From assembly GCA_949743955.1 (NCBI GenBank), contig CATJVQ010000016.1, forward strand, positions 1-51,863: DNA of 51,863 nucleotides. The letters run 5' to 3'. Source of the stretch: an uncultured Oscillospiraceae bacterium. Lineage in GTDB: Bacteria; Bacillota; Clostridia; Oscillospirales; Ruminococcaceae. Under the pieces are notes generated by a model, which was not told the DNA's origin, searched no databases, and was given only the letters and a program-made list of their open reading frames with translations. A program made the position numbers and the translations under genes. Below, in pieces: positions 1 through 9,252 of this stretch (positions are counted from its first letter, which is position 1; every line of letters begins with the position of its first letter).

Positions 1-155
1 AAGCGGAGATGGAGAAGGCGCTGGGGGAGGAGGCGTATGAGCGTACACTGGGGGAACTGGAGGAGGCGCGGGAGTACTTCCTGCGGGAGCGTGTCCGCCG
101 AGCGGCGGATGTGGCTGTCAACGCCCCATTTTCCGGCACGCTGTATTTTTACTGA
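1..155 (+). CDS. C-terminal fragment of an unrecognised protein
   Basis: The window opens inside a reading frame. The visible frame starts at base 3, gives 50 residues and stops with TGA at 153-155. It is rich in Glu, Arg and Leu, predicts as a charged helix or coiled coil, and ends with a short hydrophobic, aromatic tail (GTLYFY). I do not recognise the family and the N-terminal part lies outside the window. G+C content and codon use match the gluQ-purA region that follows. Confidence 0.6.
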   Translation, partial: AEMEKALGEEAYERTLGELEEAREYFLRERVRRAADVAVNAPFSGTLYFY

Positions 156-191
156 GGCGATGCGGCCGCCCGAAAAGTCCGCGCCGGATAG

Positions 192-220
192 TTGACAGTC
201 CCAAAAAGAAACGCTATAAT
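192..220 (+). promoter_or_regulatory. consensus sigma-A promoter for a short RNA
   Basis: TTGACA (192-197) and TATAAT (215-220) are separated by 17 bp, an exact match to the vegetative consensus. There is no gene on this strand before the hairpin at 273-315. The likely product is therefore a short untranslated RNA starting near 227, convergent with the small toxin gene at 332-427. Confidence 0.8.
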
Positions 221-226
221 AAACAT

Positions 227-320
227 AGAAGGGCGCTGCCGGTAAGCAGTTCCCCCTGGATTTAGCTGATTACAGAAATAACCGCCAATCATGGGAGATA
301 GGGCGGTTATTTCTGTATTT
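227..320 (+). ncRNA. candidate type I antitoxin RNA
   Basis: This transcript of about 95 nt is inferred from the consensus promoter at 192-220 and the hairpin plus T-rich stretch at 273-320. It converges on the Hol-Tox-like gene on the other strand, so the two RNAs share and are complementary over the terminator region. Its 5' half (235-272) looks like a diverged copy of the toxin mRNA leader. Both contain GGCGCTG, then a CGGTA-GC-GTTCCCCC block, then TGATTAC. The CCCCCT run could pair with the toxin Shine-Dalgarno AGGGGG. The antitoxin role is inferred from this layout and the known toxin family. Confidence 0.55.
273..319. terminator. shared bidirectional terminator of the toxin/antitoxin pair
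   Basis: CAGAAATAACCGCC (273-286) pairs with GGCGGTTATTTCTG (302-315) across a 15-nt loop, followed on the + strand by TATTTT. It lies between the converging antitoxin RNA and the toxin gene, as in Fst- and TxpA-type systems. Confidence 0.75.
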
Positions 321-331
321 TACACAGAAAA

Positions 332-427
332 TTATTTCTTGTCGGAATTATAGAATCCGCAAACAAGAGAGATTACTCCGACGATGAGCAGACAGAACTC
401 AAAAAGTCCTTCATATGTAACGTACAA
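332..427 (-). CDS. small hydrophobic type I toxin (putative holin-like toxin, Hol-Tox family)
   Basis: This is a 31-residue peptide with an N-terminal TYEGLFEF stretch, one predicted membrane helix (about residues 8-26) and a polar, lysine-ended C-terminus (SDKK). That plan is typical of the Gram-positive putative holin-like toxins, which act at the cell membrane. I chose the TTG at 427 because AAGGGGGTG lies eight bases upstream. A longer open frame to 523 has no comparable ribosome site. The Shine-Dalgarno can be sequestered by its own CCCCC arm (CCCCC-ATTAA-GGGGG), suggesting tight translational control. A convergent short RNA overlaps its 3' end, as expected for a type I module. Family assignment is from the pattern; toxicity is untested. 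Confidence 0.7.
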   Translation of the reverse strand: MYVTYEGLFEFCLLIVGVISLVCGFYNSDKK

Positions 428-485
428 AGTAATCACCCCCTTAATGGGGGAACCGCCTACCGCTGAGCCGCGCAGCGCCATATCC

Positions 486-514
486 AGTACAGCAGATTCT
501 GCCTTTTTCGGCAA
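486..514 (-). promoter_or_regulatory. candidate promoter of the toxin mRNA
   Basis: On the minus strand TTGCCG (509-514) and TGTACT (486-491) are 17 bp apart. The match to consensus is moderate (4 of 6 at each box), which would suit a toxin expressed less than its antitoxin. The leader would run from about 479 to the TTG at 427. Confidence 0.35.
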
Positions 515-558
515 GATAAACACGTCCCGGACAGCCTCCGGGCGGGGAGGGATTTCAT

Positions 559-1506
559 ATGAAGGGGCGTTTCGCGCCTACGCCGAGCGGACGCATGCAC
601 CTGGGGAACGCGCTGTGCGCGCTGCTCTCGTGGCTCTCGGCGCGTTCAGCGGGGATGGGGTATGTCCTGCGCGTTGAGGATCTGGACACGCTGCGTTCCG
701 GCGGCGCGTTTACGCCGCTCCTCTTGGACGATCTGCGCTGGCTCGGCCTTGACTGGGACGAGGGGCCTGACGTGGGCGGAAATGCAGCGCCGTACGAGCA
801 GGGGAAGCGGGCGGACATCTATCAGGCGTGGTACTCGCGTCTGTGCAAGGCTGTCCGGGTGTACCCATGCTTCTGCTCTAGGGCCCAGCTCCACGCCGCC
901 CAGGCGCCGCACCGGAGCGACGGGGTCTACGTCTACTCCGGCCGCTGCCGGGCCTATACACCCGAGGAGGCGGACGCCCTCCTCTGTTCCGGACACCGTG
1001 CCGCCGGCCGCGTCCTTGTGCCGCCGGGGACGGAGATCCGCTTTACCGACGGGCACTGCGGCCCGCAGGCTGTCCGGCTCGACGAGGAGTTCGGCGACTT
1101 CCTCGTCCGCCGGAGCGACGGTGTTTTCAGCTACCAGTTCGCCGTCACAGTCGACGACGCGCTCATGGGCATCACCGAGGTGGTGCGGGGGCGGGACCTC
1201 CTCTCCTCAAGCGCGTGCCAGACATTTCTCTATCAGGCGCTCGGCTTCCCCGCCCCCTCCTTTACACACCTGCCGCTCCTCCTCTCTCACGACGGCGCCC
1301 GCCTCTCCAAGCGGGACGGCGCAATGGATCTCGGCGCGCTGCGGGAGCGGATGCGTGCAGAGGATCTTATCGGGCGCTTAGCGTATGCCTGCGGACTCCT
1401 CGAGAGGCCCGAGCCCGCCGCCCCGCGGGAGCTCATCCCGCTCTTTCGGTGGGATAAAATCCCGGGGGAGGATATCCGCCTGCCTGAGGGGCTCTTCTCC
1501 GCGTGA
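559..1506 (+). CDS. gluQ: glutamyl-queuosine tRNA(Asp) synthetase
   Basis: This 315-residue protein resembles the catalytic half of glutamyl-tRNA synthetase and has no anticodon-binding domain, which defines GluQ. The enzyme activates glutamate and attaches it to queuosine at position 34 of tRNA(Asp). The class I signatures are HLGN at residues 14-17 (HIGH motif) and LSKRD near residue 250 (KMSKS motif). A CxC pair followed by a YSGRC motif (about residues 102-130) matches the zinc site of this family. The start ATG follows a GGGGAGGG ribosome site. It probably depends on queuosine made elsewhere in the genome. It sits upstream of purA but purA has its own promoter. Confidence 0.9.
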   Translation: MKGRFAPTPSGRMHLGNALCALLSWLSARSAGMGYVLRVEDLDTLRSGGAFTPLLLDDLRWLGLDWDEGPDVGGNAAPYEQGKRADIYQAWYSRLCKAVRVYPCFCSRAQLHAAQAPHRSDGVYVYSGRCRAYTPEEADALLCSGHRAAGRVLVPPGTEIRFTDGHCGPQAVRLDEEFGDFLVRRSDGVFSYQFAVTVDDALMGITEVVRGRDLLSSSACQTFLYQALGFPAPSFTHLPLLLSHDGARLSKRDGAMDLGALRERMRAEDLIGRLAYACGLLERPEPAAPRELIPLFRWDKIPGEDIRLPEGLFSA

Positions 1507-1536
1507 AATTTTTTCTGTCCCCAAAGGCCGCGGCGC

Positions 1537-2903
<1,367 letters not shown>

Positions 2904-2928
2904 CGGCAAAACCAATAGAACCAGTACG

Positions 2929-2959
2929 CCGGGGAAAGGCAGCGCCTTTCCCCGGTTTT
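2929..2959 (+). terminator. intrinsic terminator after purA
   Basis: CCGGGGAAAGGC (2929-2940) pairs perfectly with GCCTTTCCCCGG (2944-2955) across a 3-nt loop and is followed by TTTT. Confidence 0.9.
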
Positions 2960-2976
2960 CGGTCCGGATTCTGATC

Positions 2977-2995
2977 TTCAATAAATTGCAGACAA
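2977..2995 (+). repeat. 19-bp element shared with the region before the P-loop ATPase gene
   Basis: The sequence TTCAATAAATTGCAGACAA lies about 30 bp before the pcrA start and recurs with one change (C to T) at 35515-35533, inside a large palindrome ahead of the ATPase gene at 35582. Both sit just upstream of a ribosome site. A shared promoter or operator is possible but unproven. Confidence 0.45.
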
Positions 2996-3027
2996 CATTC
3001 GGGGCAAAAAATCCACGGAGGTGTCAA

Positions 3028-5415
3028 ATGTCTAATCTTTCCGAGACCTTCCAGACGCTCAAGAAACAGTGCCTGGAGAGCTATTTTTCCCGCATGAACG
3101 AGATGCAGCAAAGGGCGGTGTTCACGGTAAACGGCCCGCTGCTCATCCTCGCGGGTGCAGGCAGCGGCAAGACGACTGTCCTCATCAACCGCATCCTCTA
3201 TCTCATCCGCTTCGGAGACAGCTACCGCGCCTCCTTTTTGCCCGACGGCCTCTGTGAAGACGATCTCGGCTTCCTCAGTGAGAGCGCGGCGCTGCTTGAG
3301 GCGGGGCGTCCGGTAGAGAGCGAGGAGCGCCTCGCGAGGCTCCTCAGTTTCCGCCCGGTGCGGCCGTGGAGCATTCTGGCCATCACGTTCACGAACAAGG
3401 CCGCGGGGGAGCTGCGCGAACGCCTTGCCGCGCGGATCGGCGAGGCCGCGGGGGACGTAGCCGCTTCGACGTTCCACGCGGCGTGCGTGCGCATGCTCCG
3501 GCGCGACATCGATCGCCTCGGGTATACGTCCTCCTTCACCATCTACGATACCGACGATTCCCTGCGCGTCATCCGGCGGCAGATGGACATTCTGCGCATC
3601 CCGGATAAAAACGTGCGTCCGCGATCGCTTCTGGCGTGCATCAGCCGGGCGAAGGATCGGATGATGTCTCCGGAGGATTTGGCGAAGGAGGCCGGGGACG
3701 ATTTCCTCACCCAGCTCGCCGCGAAGGTCTATGCCGGGTATCAGCAGGATCTGAGGAACGCGAATGCCCTGGACTTCGACGACATCATCCTCTTAACGGT
3801 GCGTCTCTTAGAGACCTGCCCGGACGTGCTCGACTACTACCAGCGGCGCTGGCGCTACATCATGGTTGACGAATATCAGGACACGAACCCGCTCCAATAC
3901 CGGCTGGTGTCGCTGCTTTCGGCGGGACATCAGAACCTGTGCGTGGTGGGCGACGACGACCAGAGCATCTACAAGTTCCGGGGCGCGACGATTGAAAACA
4001 TCCTCTCGTTTGAGGAGCAGTTCCCGGGGGCGGCGGTTATCCGGCTCGAGCAGAACTACCGCTCGACCCAGACCATCCTTGACGCGGCCAACCGCCTTAT
4101 TGAGCACAACACGGAGCGCAAGGGGAAGAATCTCTGGACCCAGAACGGCGCGGGAAAGAAGATCGACGTCTACCGCGCCTCGGACGAGACAGCCGAAGCC
4201 GCCCATATCTGCGACGAGATCGCCAAAAACGCCCGCGCCGGGGAAAAGCTCGCTTCCCACGCCATCCTCTACCGCCAGAACGCGCTCTCAAGCGCTCTCG
4301 AGCGCGAGCTGGTGCGCCGCACCATCCCTTACCGCATCATCGGCGGGCTGCGCTTCTATGAGCGCAAGGAGATTAAGGACGCGGTGGCCTACTTAAGCGT
4401 CATCAATAACCCGGCTGACAGCCTGCGTCTTGGGCGAATCATCAACGAACCCAAGCGCGGCATCGGCGCGGCAACCATGGAGACAGCGTCGCTCCTGGCG
4501 GAGGAAAACGGCGTTTCCCTCTTTGAGACACTGCGCCGGGCGGCGGAGTTCCCGGAGCTCACCCGGCGGGCCGCGCCGCTCATGGCCTTCACCTCCCTCA
4601 TCGACTCCCTCATTTCGGATCTCGAGGACAGCGTCCCCCTCGACGAATTCTTCGACAGCGTCCTTCAGAAGACGGGGTATCTCGCCTCCCTCGGTGCGCA
4701 GAAGGAGGACGAGGCCCGGCAGGAGAACCTGGCGGAGCTGCGCTCGAACATCCGGCGGTACATGGACGAAAACGGCGGGGACGCTTCCCTCTCCGGCTTC
4801 CTCGAGGAGATAGCGCTCTATACGGACATCGACAGCTACAATGAGAGCGACGACCGTGTCGTGCTCATGACCATCCACTCCGCAAAGGGGCTGGAATTCG
4901 ACCATGTCTTCCTCGCCGGGATGGAGGAGGGCGTCTTCCCGGGGATGCAGTCGCTCTATGATCCGGGCGAGATGGAGGAGGAGCGGCGTCTGGCGTACGT
5001 GGCCCTGACGCGTGCGAGGAAGACACTCTGCCTCACCTGCTGCGCCCAGCGCCTGCGTTACGGGCAGACCATGCGAAACGACCGTTCCCGCTTTGTACGC
5101 GAGATCCCGCAGGAGCTCTATTCGTTCGAGGATGCGACCGCGCCTGTCCTCTCCTCCGCGGCCCGGCGGCATGTCCCCTCCGCGTCCGCCGCACGCGCCG
5201 CGGACAGGGCGGTCTCGAAGACGGTCTCTGCGCCTGCGAAGGGCGGAGCTGCTCTGCCGCTTGGCGAAGGGGAGCGCGTGGAGCACCCCGTCTACGGCCC
5301 GGGCACCGTGCTCTCGATTAAACCGATGGCGTCCGACCGGCTCTTGGAGATCGCGTTTGATTCTGTCGGCACCAAAAAGGTGATGGCCAATTACGCCAGA
5401 CTCAAAAAAATCTGA
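3028..5415 (+). CDS. pcrA: UvrD/PcrA-type DNA helicase
   Basis: A 795-residue superfamily 1A 3'-5' DNA helicase for repair and removal of proteins from DNA. Visible motifs in order: Walker A AGAGSGKTT (Lys48), TFTNKAAGELRERL (Ia), VDEYQDTNPLQ (II, Walker B), GDDDQSIYKFRGA (III), EQNYRST (IV), VVLMTIHSAKGLEFDHVFL (V) and EERRLAYVALTRAR (VI). The C-terminal VEHPVYGPGTVLSI segment matches the Tudor-like RNA-polymerase-binding domain of PcrA. About 50 extra residues between motifs I and Ia enlarge domain 1A. I placed the start at MSNLSE because GGAGGTGT precedes it; an earlier in-frame start at 2986 has no ribosome site. The gene stands alone between the purA terminator and a GNAT gene. Confidence 0.95.
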   Translation: MSNLSETFQTLKKQCLESYFSRMNEMQQRAVFTVNGPLLILAGAGSGKTTVLINRILYLIRFGDSYRASFLPDGLCEDDLGFLSESAALLEAGRPVESEERLARLLSFRPVRPWSILAITFTNKAAGELRERLAARIGEAAGDVAASTFHAACVRMLRRDIDRLGYTSSFTIYDTDDSLRVIRRQMDILRIPDKNVRPRSLLACISRAKDRMMSPEDLAKEAGDDFLTQLAAKVYAGYQQDLRNANALDFDDIILLTVRLLETCPDVLDYYQRRWRYIMVDEYQDTNPLQYRLVSLLSAGHQNLCVVGDDDQSIYKFRGATIENILSFEEQFPGAAVIRLEQNYRSTQTILDAANRLIEHNTERKGKNLWTQNGAGKKIDVYRASDETAEAAHICDEIAKNARAGEKLASHAILYRQNALSSALERELVRRTIPYRIIGGLRFYERKEIKDAVAYLSVINNPADSLRLGRIINEPKRGIGAATMETASLLAEENGVSLFETLRRAAEFPELTRRAAPLMAFTSLIDSLISDLEDSVPLDEFFDSVLQKTGYLASLGAQKEDEARQENLAELRSNIRRYMDENGGDASLSGFLEEIALYTDIDSYNESDDRVVLMTIHSAKGLEFDHVFLAGMEEGVFPGMQSLYDPGEMEEERRLAYVALTRARKTLCLTCCAQRLRYGQTMRNDRSRFVREIPQELYSFEDATAPVLSSAARRHVPSASAARAADRAVSKTVSAPAKGGAALPLGEGERVEHPVYGPGTVLSIKPMASDRLLEIAFDSVGTKKVMANYARLKKI

Positions 5416-5475
5416 ACGGACCGCAGTATTTTGCGGAAATATCCGCACTGTTTATAAAGGAGGAGGTTGTTCACC

Positions 5476-6297
5476 ATGTTCCGAAGTTATCGGACCGGGC
5501 AGGAATTTTTGGAGGAGAATGAAAAAATTCTCGGCGAGCGTCCGCTGGAGGCGTGCTTTTTTGCCGGCAATGCGAAGGGGATGCCGGATATGTCCCAGGG
5601 CTTCGCGGTGAAGGTGTCGGATGGGGAGCGTGTCCTGCTGGCCATCCGGTTCAGGGATTTTCCGATGGTGTTGTATGGGGACGAAGCTCTCTGCGCGGAG
5701 CTGGCGGCGGGCCTTGTGGAAAATGACCTCCATTTCGGCGCCGTGCTGGCAAACCCGATGCTGACAGATGCTTTCTTCCCCTGCTACGAGGCCCTTGCGG
5801 GCGGGAGCCACCGGCTGAAGGAAGCCATGGACATCATGAAATGCGAACGTTTAAACGATACGGATACCGCCGCTGTGGAGCTCTCCGCCCCCGGGGACAC
5901 GGAGGAGCTGGCCGGGCTCCTTGTCCCATTCTACCGGGAAGCACTGGGGGAGCACCGGGAAGCCTCCTCCCTTCTGGAGGAAATCCGGGGGGAAGCGGGG
6001 AGATTCGCCCTCGTCCGGCGGGAGGGGAAAATCGTGTCCATCGCGTGGCGGGTCCGGGAGTCGGACGAGACCTGCGCCATCTCCGGCGTGTATACCAGAG
6101 AGGAATACCGCGGGCAGGGGCTGGCGAGGCAGACTGTCACCTGCCTGACGAAACAGATCCTCGCGGACGGGAAGCTGCCCTATCTCTTCGTGGATAAGGC
6201 GAACCCCATTTCCAACCACCTCTACCGGAGCATCGGATATATCTACGATGTTCCGCAGATAGAGACCGCGTATATCCCGGCGACGCAGTCCGATTGA
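5476..6297 (+). CDS. GNAT-family N-acetyltransferase
   Basis: A 273-residue protein whose C-terminal half carries the acetyl-CoA-binding GNAT fold: the YRGQGLARQTV loop (about residues 200-210, R/QxxGxG/A type) and a terminal LYRSIGY strand. The N-terminal 130 residues have no motif I recognise; such two-part GNATs are common in Clostridia and their substrates are mostly unknown. The ATG follows AGGAGG at nine bases; a TTG three codons upstream overlaps the ribosome site and is unlikely. It starts 60 bp after pcrA with only a weak hairpin between (TGCGGA-AATA-TCCGCA), so the two may be co-transcribed. The substrate cannot be predicted. Confidence 0.8.
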   Translation: MFRSYRTGQEFLEENEKILGERPLEACFFAGNAKGMPDMSQGFAVKVSDGERVLLAIRFRDFPMVLYGDEALCAELAAGLVENDLHFGAVLANPMLTDAFFPCYEALAGGSHRLKEAMDIMKCERLNDTDTAAVELSAPGDTEELAGLLVPFYREALGEHREASSLLEEIRGEAGRFALVRREGKIVSIAWRVRESDETCAISGVYTREEYRGQGLARQTVTCLTKQILADGKLPYLFVDKANPISNHLYRSIGYIYDVPQIETAYIPATQSD

Positions 6298-6321
6298 TTT
6301 TTCCGTTACACAGAGTATAAT
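6294..6321 (+). promoter_or_regulatory. probable promoter of the exported-protein operon
   Basis: TTGATT (6294-6299) and TATAAT (6316-6321) with 16-bp spacing lie directly after the acetyltransferase stop codon and 26 bp before the start of the exported protein at 6348. Confidence 0.6.
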
Positions 6322-6347
6322 GAAAGAAAAAGTCTGGAGGGAGACCG

Positions 6348-7637
6348 ATGAAACGAGTGATGCGGACATGCCTGGCTGCGCTGGCCCTGACGCTGGCACT
6401 GTGCCTGCCGGCGGGAGCTGTGAGCGGCTGGGAGATGCACGCCCTCAAAAAGGAAGCGGCAAAGGCCGGGGCAGTGCAGGCGTTCCTTGATAAACTGAAT
6501 GGGGAGCATGTCGTCAACATGCAGGTGCGATATGAGCTGGCGGGCGTTTTTTCCAACACTCCGTCGGAAAGCTTTCCCGCCATCCCGAACACGCTTATCG
6601 ACAATGCGCACTATCAGCGGCTTGCCGGACTTGTAAAGGCTCTGAAACCCGCGGACGGCGCCTCGTCCGGGAAGAGCGGGGAGCGCACCTATCTGGGTGT
6701 CACGATGGACGACGATACCGTCTTCTTCTGCGGCGACGGGGACAGGCTCTATGTCCGCGGCTCGCTGGGGGAGGGGACATTCAGTGTGGATAAGGCGGCC
6801 TCCCGCGCGCTCGCGGACGCCGTGGACGCGCTGCCGGGCGTGGCCAAGGCGCGGCACGAGGCGCTGCGCTCCTACTCGCAGAGCGCCACAGCGTCCAACC
6901 GCTTCCGGGCGCTGGACAGTGCGAAGGACATCGTCGGGGACGGGAGCGAGCTCCTTGTCCCGGAGAAGACGAACCCCGCCGCGCTGCGCGTGGACTACCG
7001 GGCGGTGAATACCATCCAGATTTATGACGGCGGGCGTTACTATGTGGCTGTCACCGGAGAGAAGGATCGAAAAAGGTTGTGCAACCTTGTCAACGCCGTC
7101 CAGCCTGCCAAGCAGCTTGAAAAGGAGCTCTCCAACCGGGAGGACGACGACACCCTGCGCCTCGAGCTGCGCTTCTTCGACGGCAGAAAGCACGAATACC
7201 AGCTCGCGGATAATTCCGATAATCTCGTTGTCGACGGAAAACTGTACAGCGACTGGGATGTCGTGCACATCTTCGGCGCGGTTCTGGCCGATACATACTA
7301 CCGTTATCCCACGCGCGCCGCGTGGCTCGGCTACATGAACCCCTACAAGATCGAGAGCATCACCTGCCTCACCGGCACGGATACAGTGACGTATACCGCC
7401 GGCCGCAACGAAAACCGGGTGGCGAGGATCGCCAAGGAGCTCAAGGATATTCGCGTCTACGACGCTGTCCCCCTCCGCTCGGGCAAACAGCCGGAGGAGA
7501 TCGCGGACCGCGCGCCGTCTGAAAGCTATATCCTCACTTTTGAGAGCGGCGATGTCTATAATGTCGCGCGCTATGGAGACGAATACCTGCGCGTGGAGTG
7601 GGCCGGGGAGAACGAAAATTATCTCTACCGGCTGTAA
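6348..7637 (+). CDS. exported protein of unknown function
   Basis: A 429-residue protein with a clear Sec signal peptide: MKR, then a hydrophobic core rich in Ala and Leu, then an AGA cleavage-like site near residues 22-24. The remainder is soluble with mixed alpha/beta character and many Asp, Arg and Tyr. No domain was recognised. The ATG follows GGAGGGAGACCG. It lies 28 bp upstream of the exported transglutaminase-like protein and probably shares its transcript. The pair may work together at the cell surface. The segment near 7020-7250 that repeats a 'YYVAVTG' and 'LRFFDGRKHEYQLADN' style suggests two beta-rich modules, which is only an impression from the sequence. Confidence 0.7.
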   Translation: MKRVMRTCLAALALTLALCLPAGAVSGWEMHALKKEAAKAGAVQAFLDKLNGEHVVNMQVRYELAGVFSNTPSESFPAIPNTLIDNAHYQRLAGLVKALKPADGASSGKSGERTYLGVTMDDDTVFFCGDGDRLYVRGSLGEGTFSVDKAASRALADAVDALPGVAKARHEALRSYSQSATASNRFRALDSAKDIVGDGSELLVPEKTNPAALRVDYRAVNTIQIYDGGRYYVAVTGEKDRKRLCNLVNAVQPAKQLEKELSNREDDDTLRLELRFFDGRKHEYQLADNSDNLVVDGKLYSDWDVVHIFGAVLADTYYRYPTRAAWLGYMNPYKIESITCLTGTDTVTYTAGRNENRVARIAKELKDIRVYDAVPLRSGKQPEEIADRAPSESYILTFESGDVYNVARYGDEYLRVEWAGENENYLYRL

Positions 7638-7665
7638 AGAATAGGGGTAAGGGAGTGGATAAAAT

Positions 7666-9228
7666 TTGAAATGTCTCGGTAAACTCCGGGGTTCTCTGCG
7701 GGCGATGCGCCTTGTCCTGCTGGCGGCGATGACCATTCTGCTGGCGTGCCCGGTATCGGCTGCGGGGGCGCTGCGGCTGCGGGATCTCGACGGCTTCTGG
7801 AGCGGGGCGCTCCCCATCCCGGCCGGGCGGACCGGGAACGTGGTGCGCTATGTCCTCGACGAGGCGGTTCTGCATATCGACAGCGGGGCCGGGCAGCCGG
7901 TAACTGTCGCTGTGCAGTCGGTGGACTTCGTGTATCAGCCCGCGAGCGAATGGAAAATCGAGCAGAGCGACCTTGTCTTCACCCACCGCGATGCCGACCG
8001 CCCAGGCACGGCGCGTCTGCACTTGGAGGGGGATGAGCTTGTCGGCACCTACACGCAGTACGGGCGGGAGCGCGAGGTTCGTTTTACGCGCATGGAGGCC
8101 CCCGAAGGGGAGCTGCCGTCCGCTTTCGCGTTTGAGGGGCGCACCGGCGGCGAGTGGGCGTCGCTCCTGCGGGAGTATGGCAGCTACACCGTGAGCGCTG
8201 CCGCTCCCATCCGGTATGAATACGATTTGCAGAATACGTCGACCAGCGATCTCTACATGCAGTATGGGCTGGACGAGCTCATGCGCACAACCGAAGGATA
8301 TAAGGACGTGGACCGCATGAAAGCGGTGCTGGACGTTGTCTGCTACCACTTCCCGCACGATGGCGCCGCCGCCCTGCCCGAGGGCGGGCTCTCCCCGAAG
8401 GAGGCGGCGGATTTCTGCCTCCAAAACGGCGGCATCGAGTGCCGGGGGCTCGCGGGTATCCTCGCCGAGATGCTCCGGCTGTGCGACATCCCGGCCAAGG
8501 TGGTCACGTGCCAGCCCGCTATCGAGCCGAGCGAGGACTGCCATGTGCTCGTGCAGGCGTACTCCTATGATCTCGGTCGCTGGGTGATGCTCGACCCCAC
8601 CTACCACCTGATGCTCCGGACCCAGAACGGGAAATATGTGGATCTGCGCCGCCTGCGGGACGCGCTCGCGAACGGGGAGGCGCTCGTCGCCAACCCGGAT
8701 GCAGGCTACAACGGCCTGCCGTTTTCGATGGAGTACTATCGGGCGTACATGTCGAAGAATACGTTCCGCTTCACCTGCGCGGTGAGGAATGCTTTTGACG
8801 CCTACGGCAGCCGCCAGGGGAGCGTGTATATGCTCGTGCCGCAGGGGTGGGATGTGCCGTACCGCTCCTCGCACAGCGAAATCATCACCACGTCCGCGGA
8901 CGATTTCTTCACTGCCCCGCCCCCGCGCCTCGAGTGGGACGACAGCGCCCCCGCACAGGGGGATCATACCGACAGCTTCATCCTTGGCGGGGACCTCTAC
9001 TATAATGCGGCGGATATCGCGTGGGTCGGCGCGCGCTTCCTGGACAGGGGTTCGTTTCTTGGAGCAATCGGCCGCGGCGGCATCCGGAGCGGGCAGCTGA
9101 AAAACGGGGACGCGACCATCCTCAAAACGGGGACAAAGGTTTTCCGCTGTGTCGACGAGGGGGAGAACATCGCCGTTGTCTATAATGGGGAAACGCAGTC
9201 CTACACCCCCTATCTCCGCCAAGGCTGA
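7666..9228 (+). CDS. exported transglutaminase-like cysteine protease superfamily protein
   Basis: A 520-residue protein with an N-terminal signal peptide and a transglutaminase-like core. The catalytic triad is readable: Cys259 in GIECRGLAG, His293 in DCHVLVQAY and Asp310 in VMLDPTYH. Such domains hydrolyse or crosslink peptide bonds outside the cell; substrates are not predictable. The start is the TTG at 7666, placed eight bases after AAGGGAGTGG; an ATG at 7705 would still leave a signal peptide but lacks a ribosome site. Roughly residues 40-160 form a beta-rich N-terminal domain and residues 370-520 a separate C-terminal segment. It is the second gene of an operon with the exported protein at 6348 and is followed at 25 bp by a serine hydrolase. 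Confidence 0.8.
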   Translation: MKCLGKLRGSLRAMRLVLLAAMTILLACPVSAAGALRLRDLDGFWSGALPIPAGRTGNVVRYVLDEAVLHIDSGAGQPVTVAVQSVDFVYQPASEWKIEQSDLVFTHRDADRPGTARLHLEGDELVGTYTQYGREREVRFTRMEAPEGELPSAFAFEGRTGGEWASLLREYGSYTVSAAAPIRYEYDLQNTSTSDLYMQYGLDELMRTTEGYKDVDRMKAVLDVVCYHFPHDGAAALPEGGLSPKEAADFCLQNGGIECRGLAGILAEMLRLCDIPAKVVTCQPAIEPSEDCHVLVQAYSYDLGRWVMLDPTYHLMLRTQNGKYVDLRRLRDALANGEALVANPDAGYNGLPFSMEYYRAYMSKNTFRFTCAVRNAFDAYGSRQGSVYMLVPQGWDVPYRSSHSEIITTSADDFFTAPPPRLEWDDSAPAQGDHTDSFILGGDLYYNAADIAWVGARFLDRGSFLGAIGRGGIRSGQLKNGDATILKTGTKVFRCVDEGENIAVVYNGETQSYTPYLRQG

Positions 9229-9252
9229 CAGACGATAAAGGAGGTCATCGAG

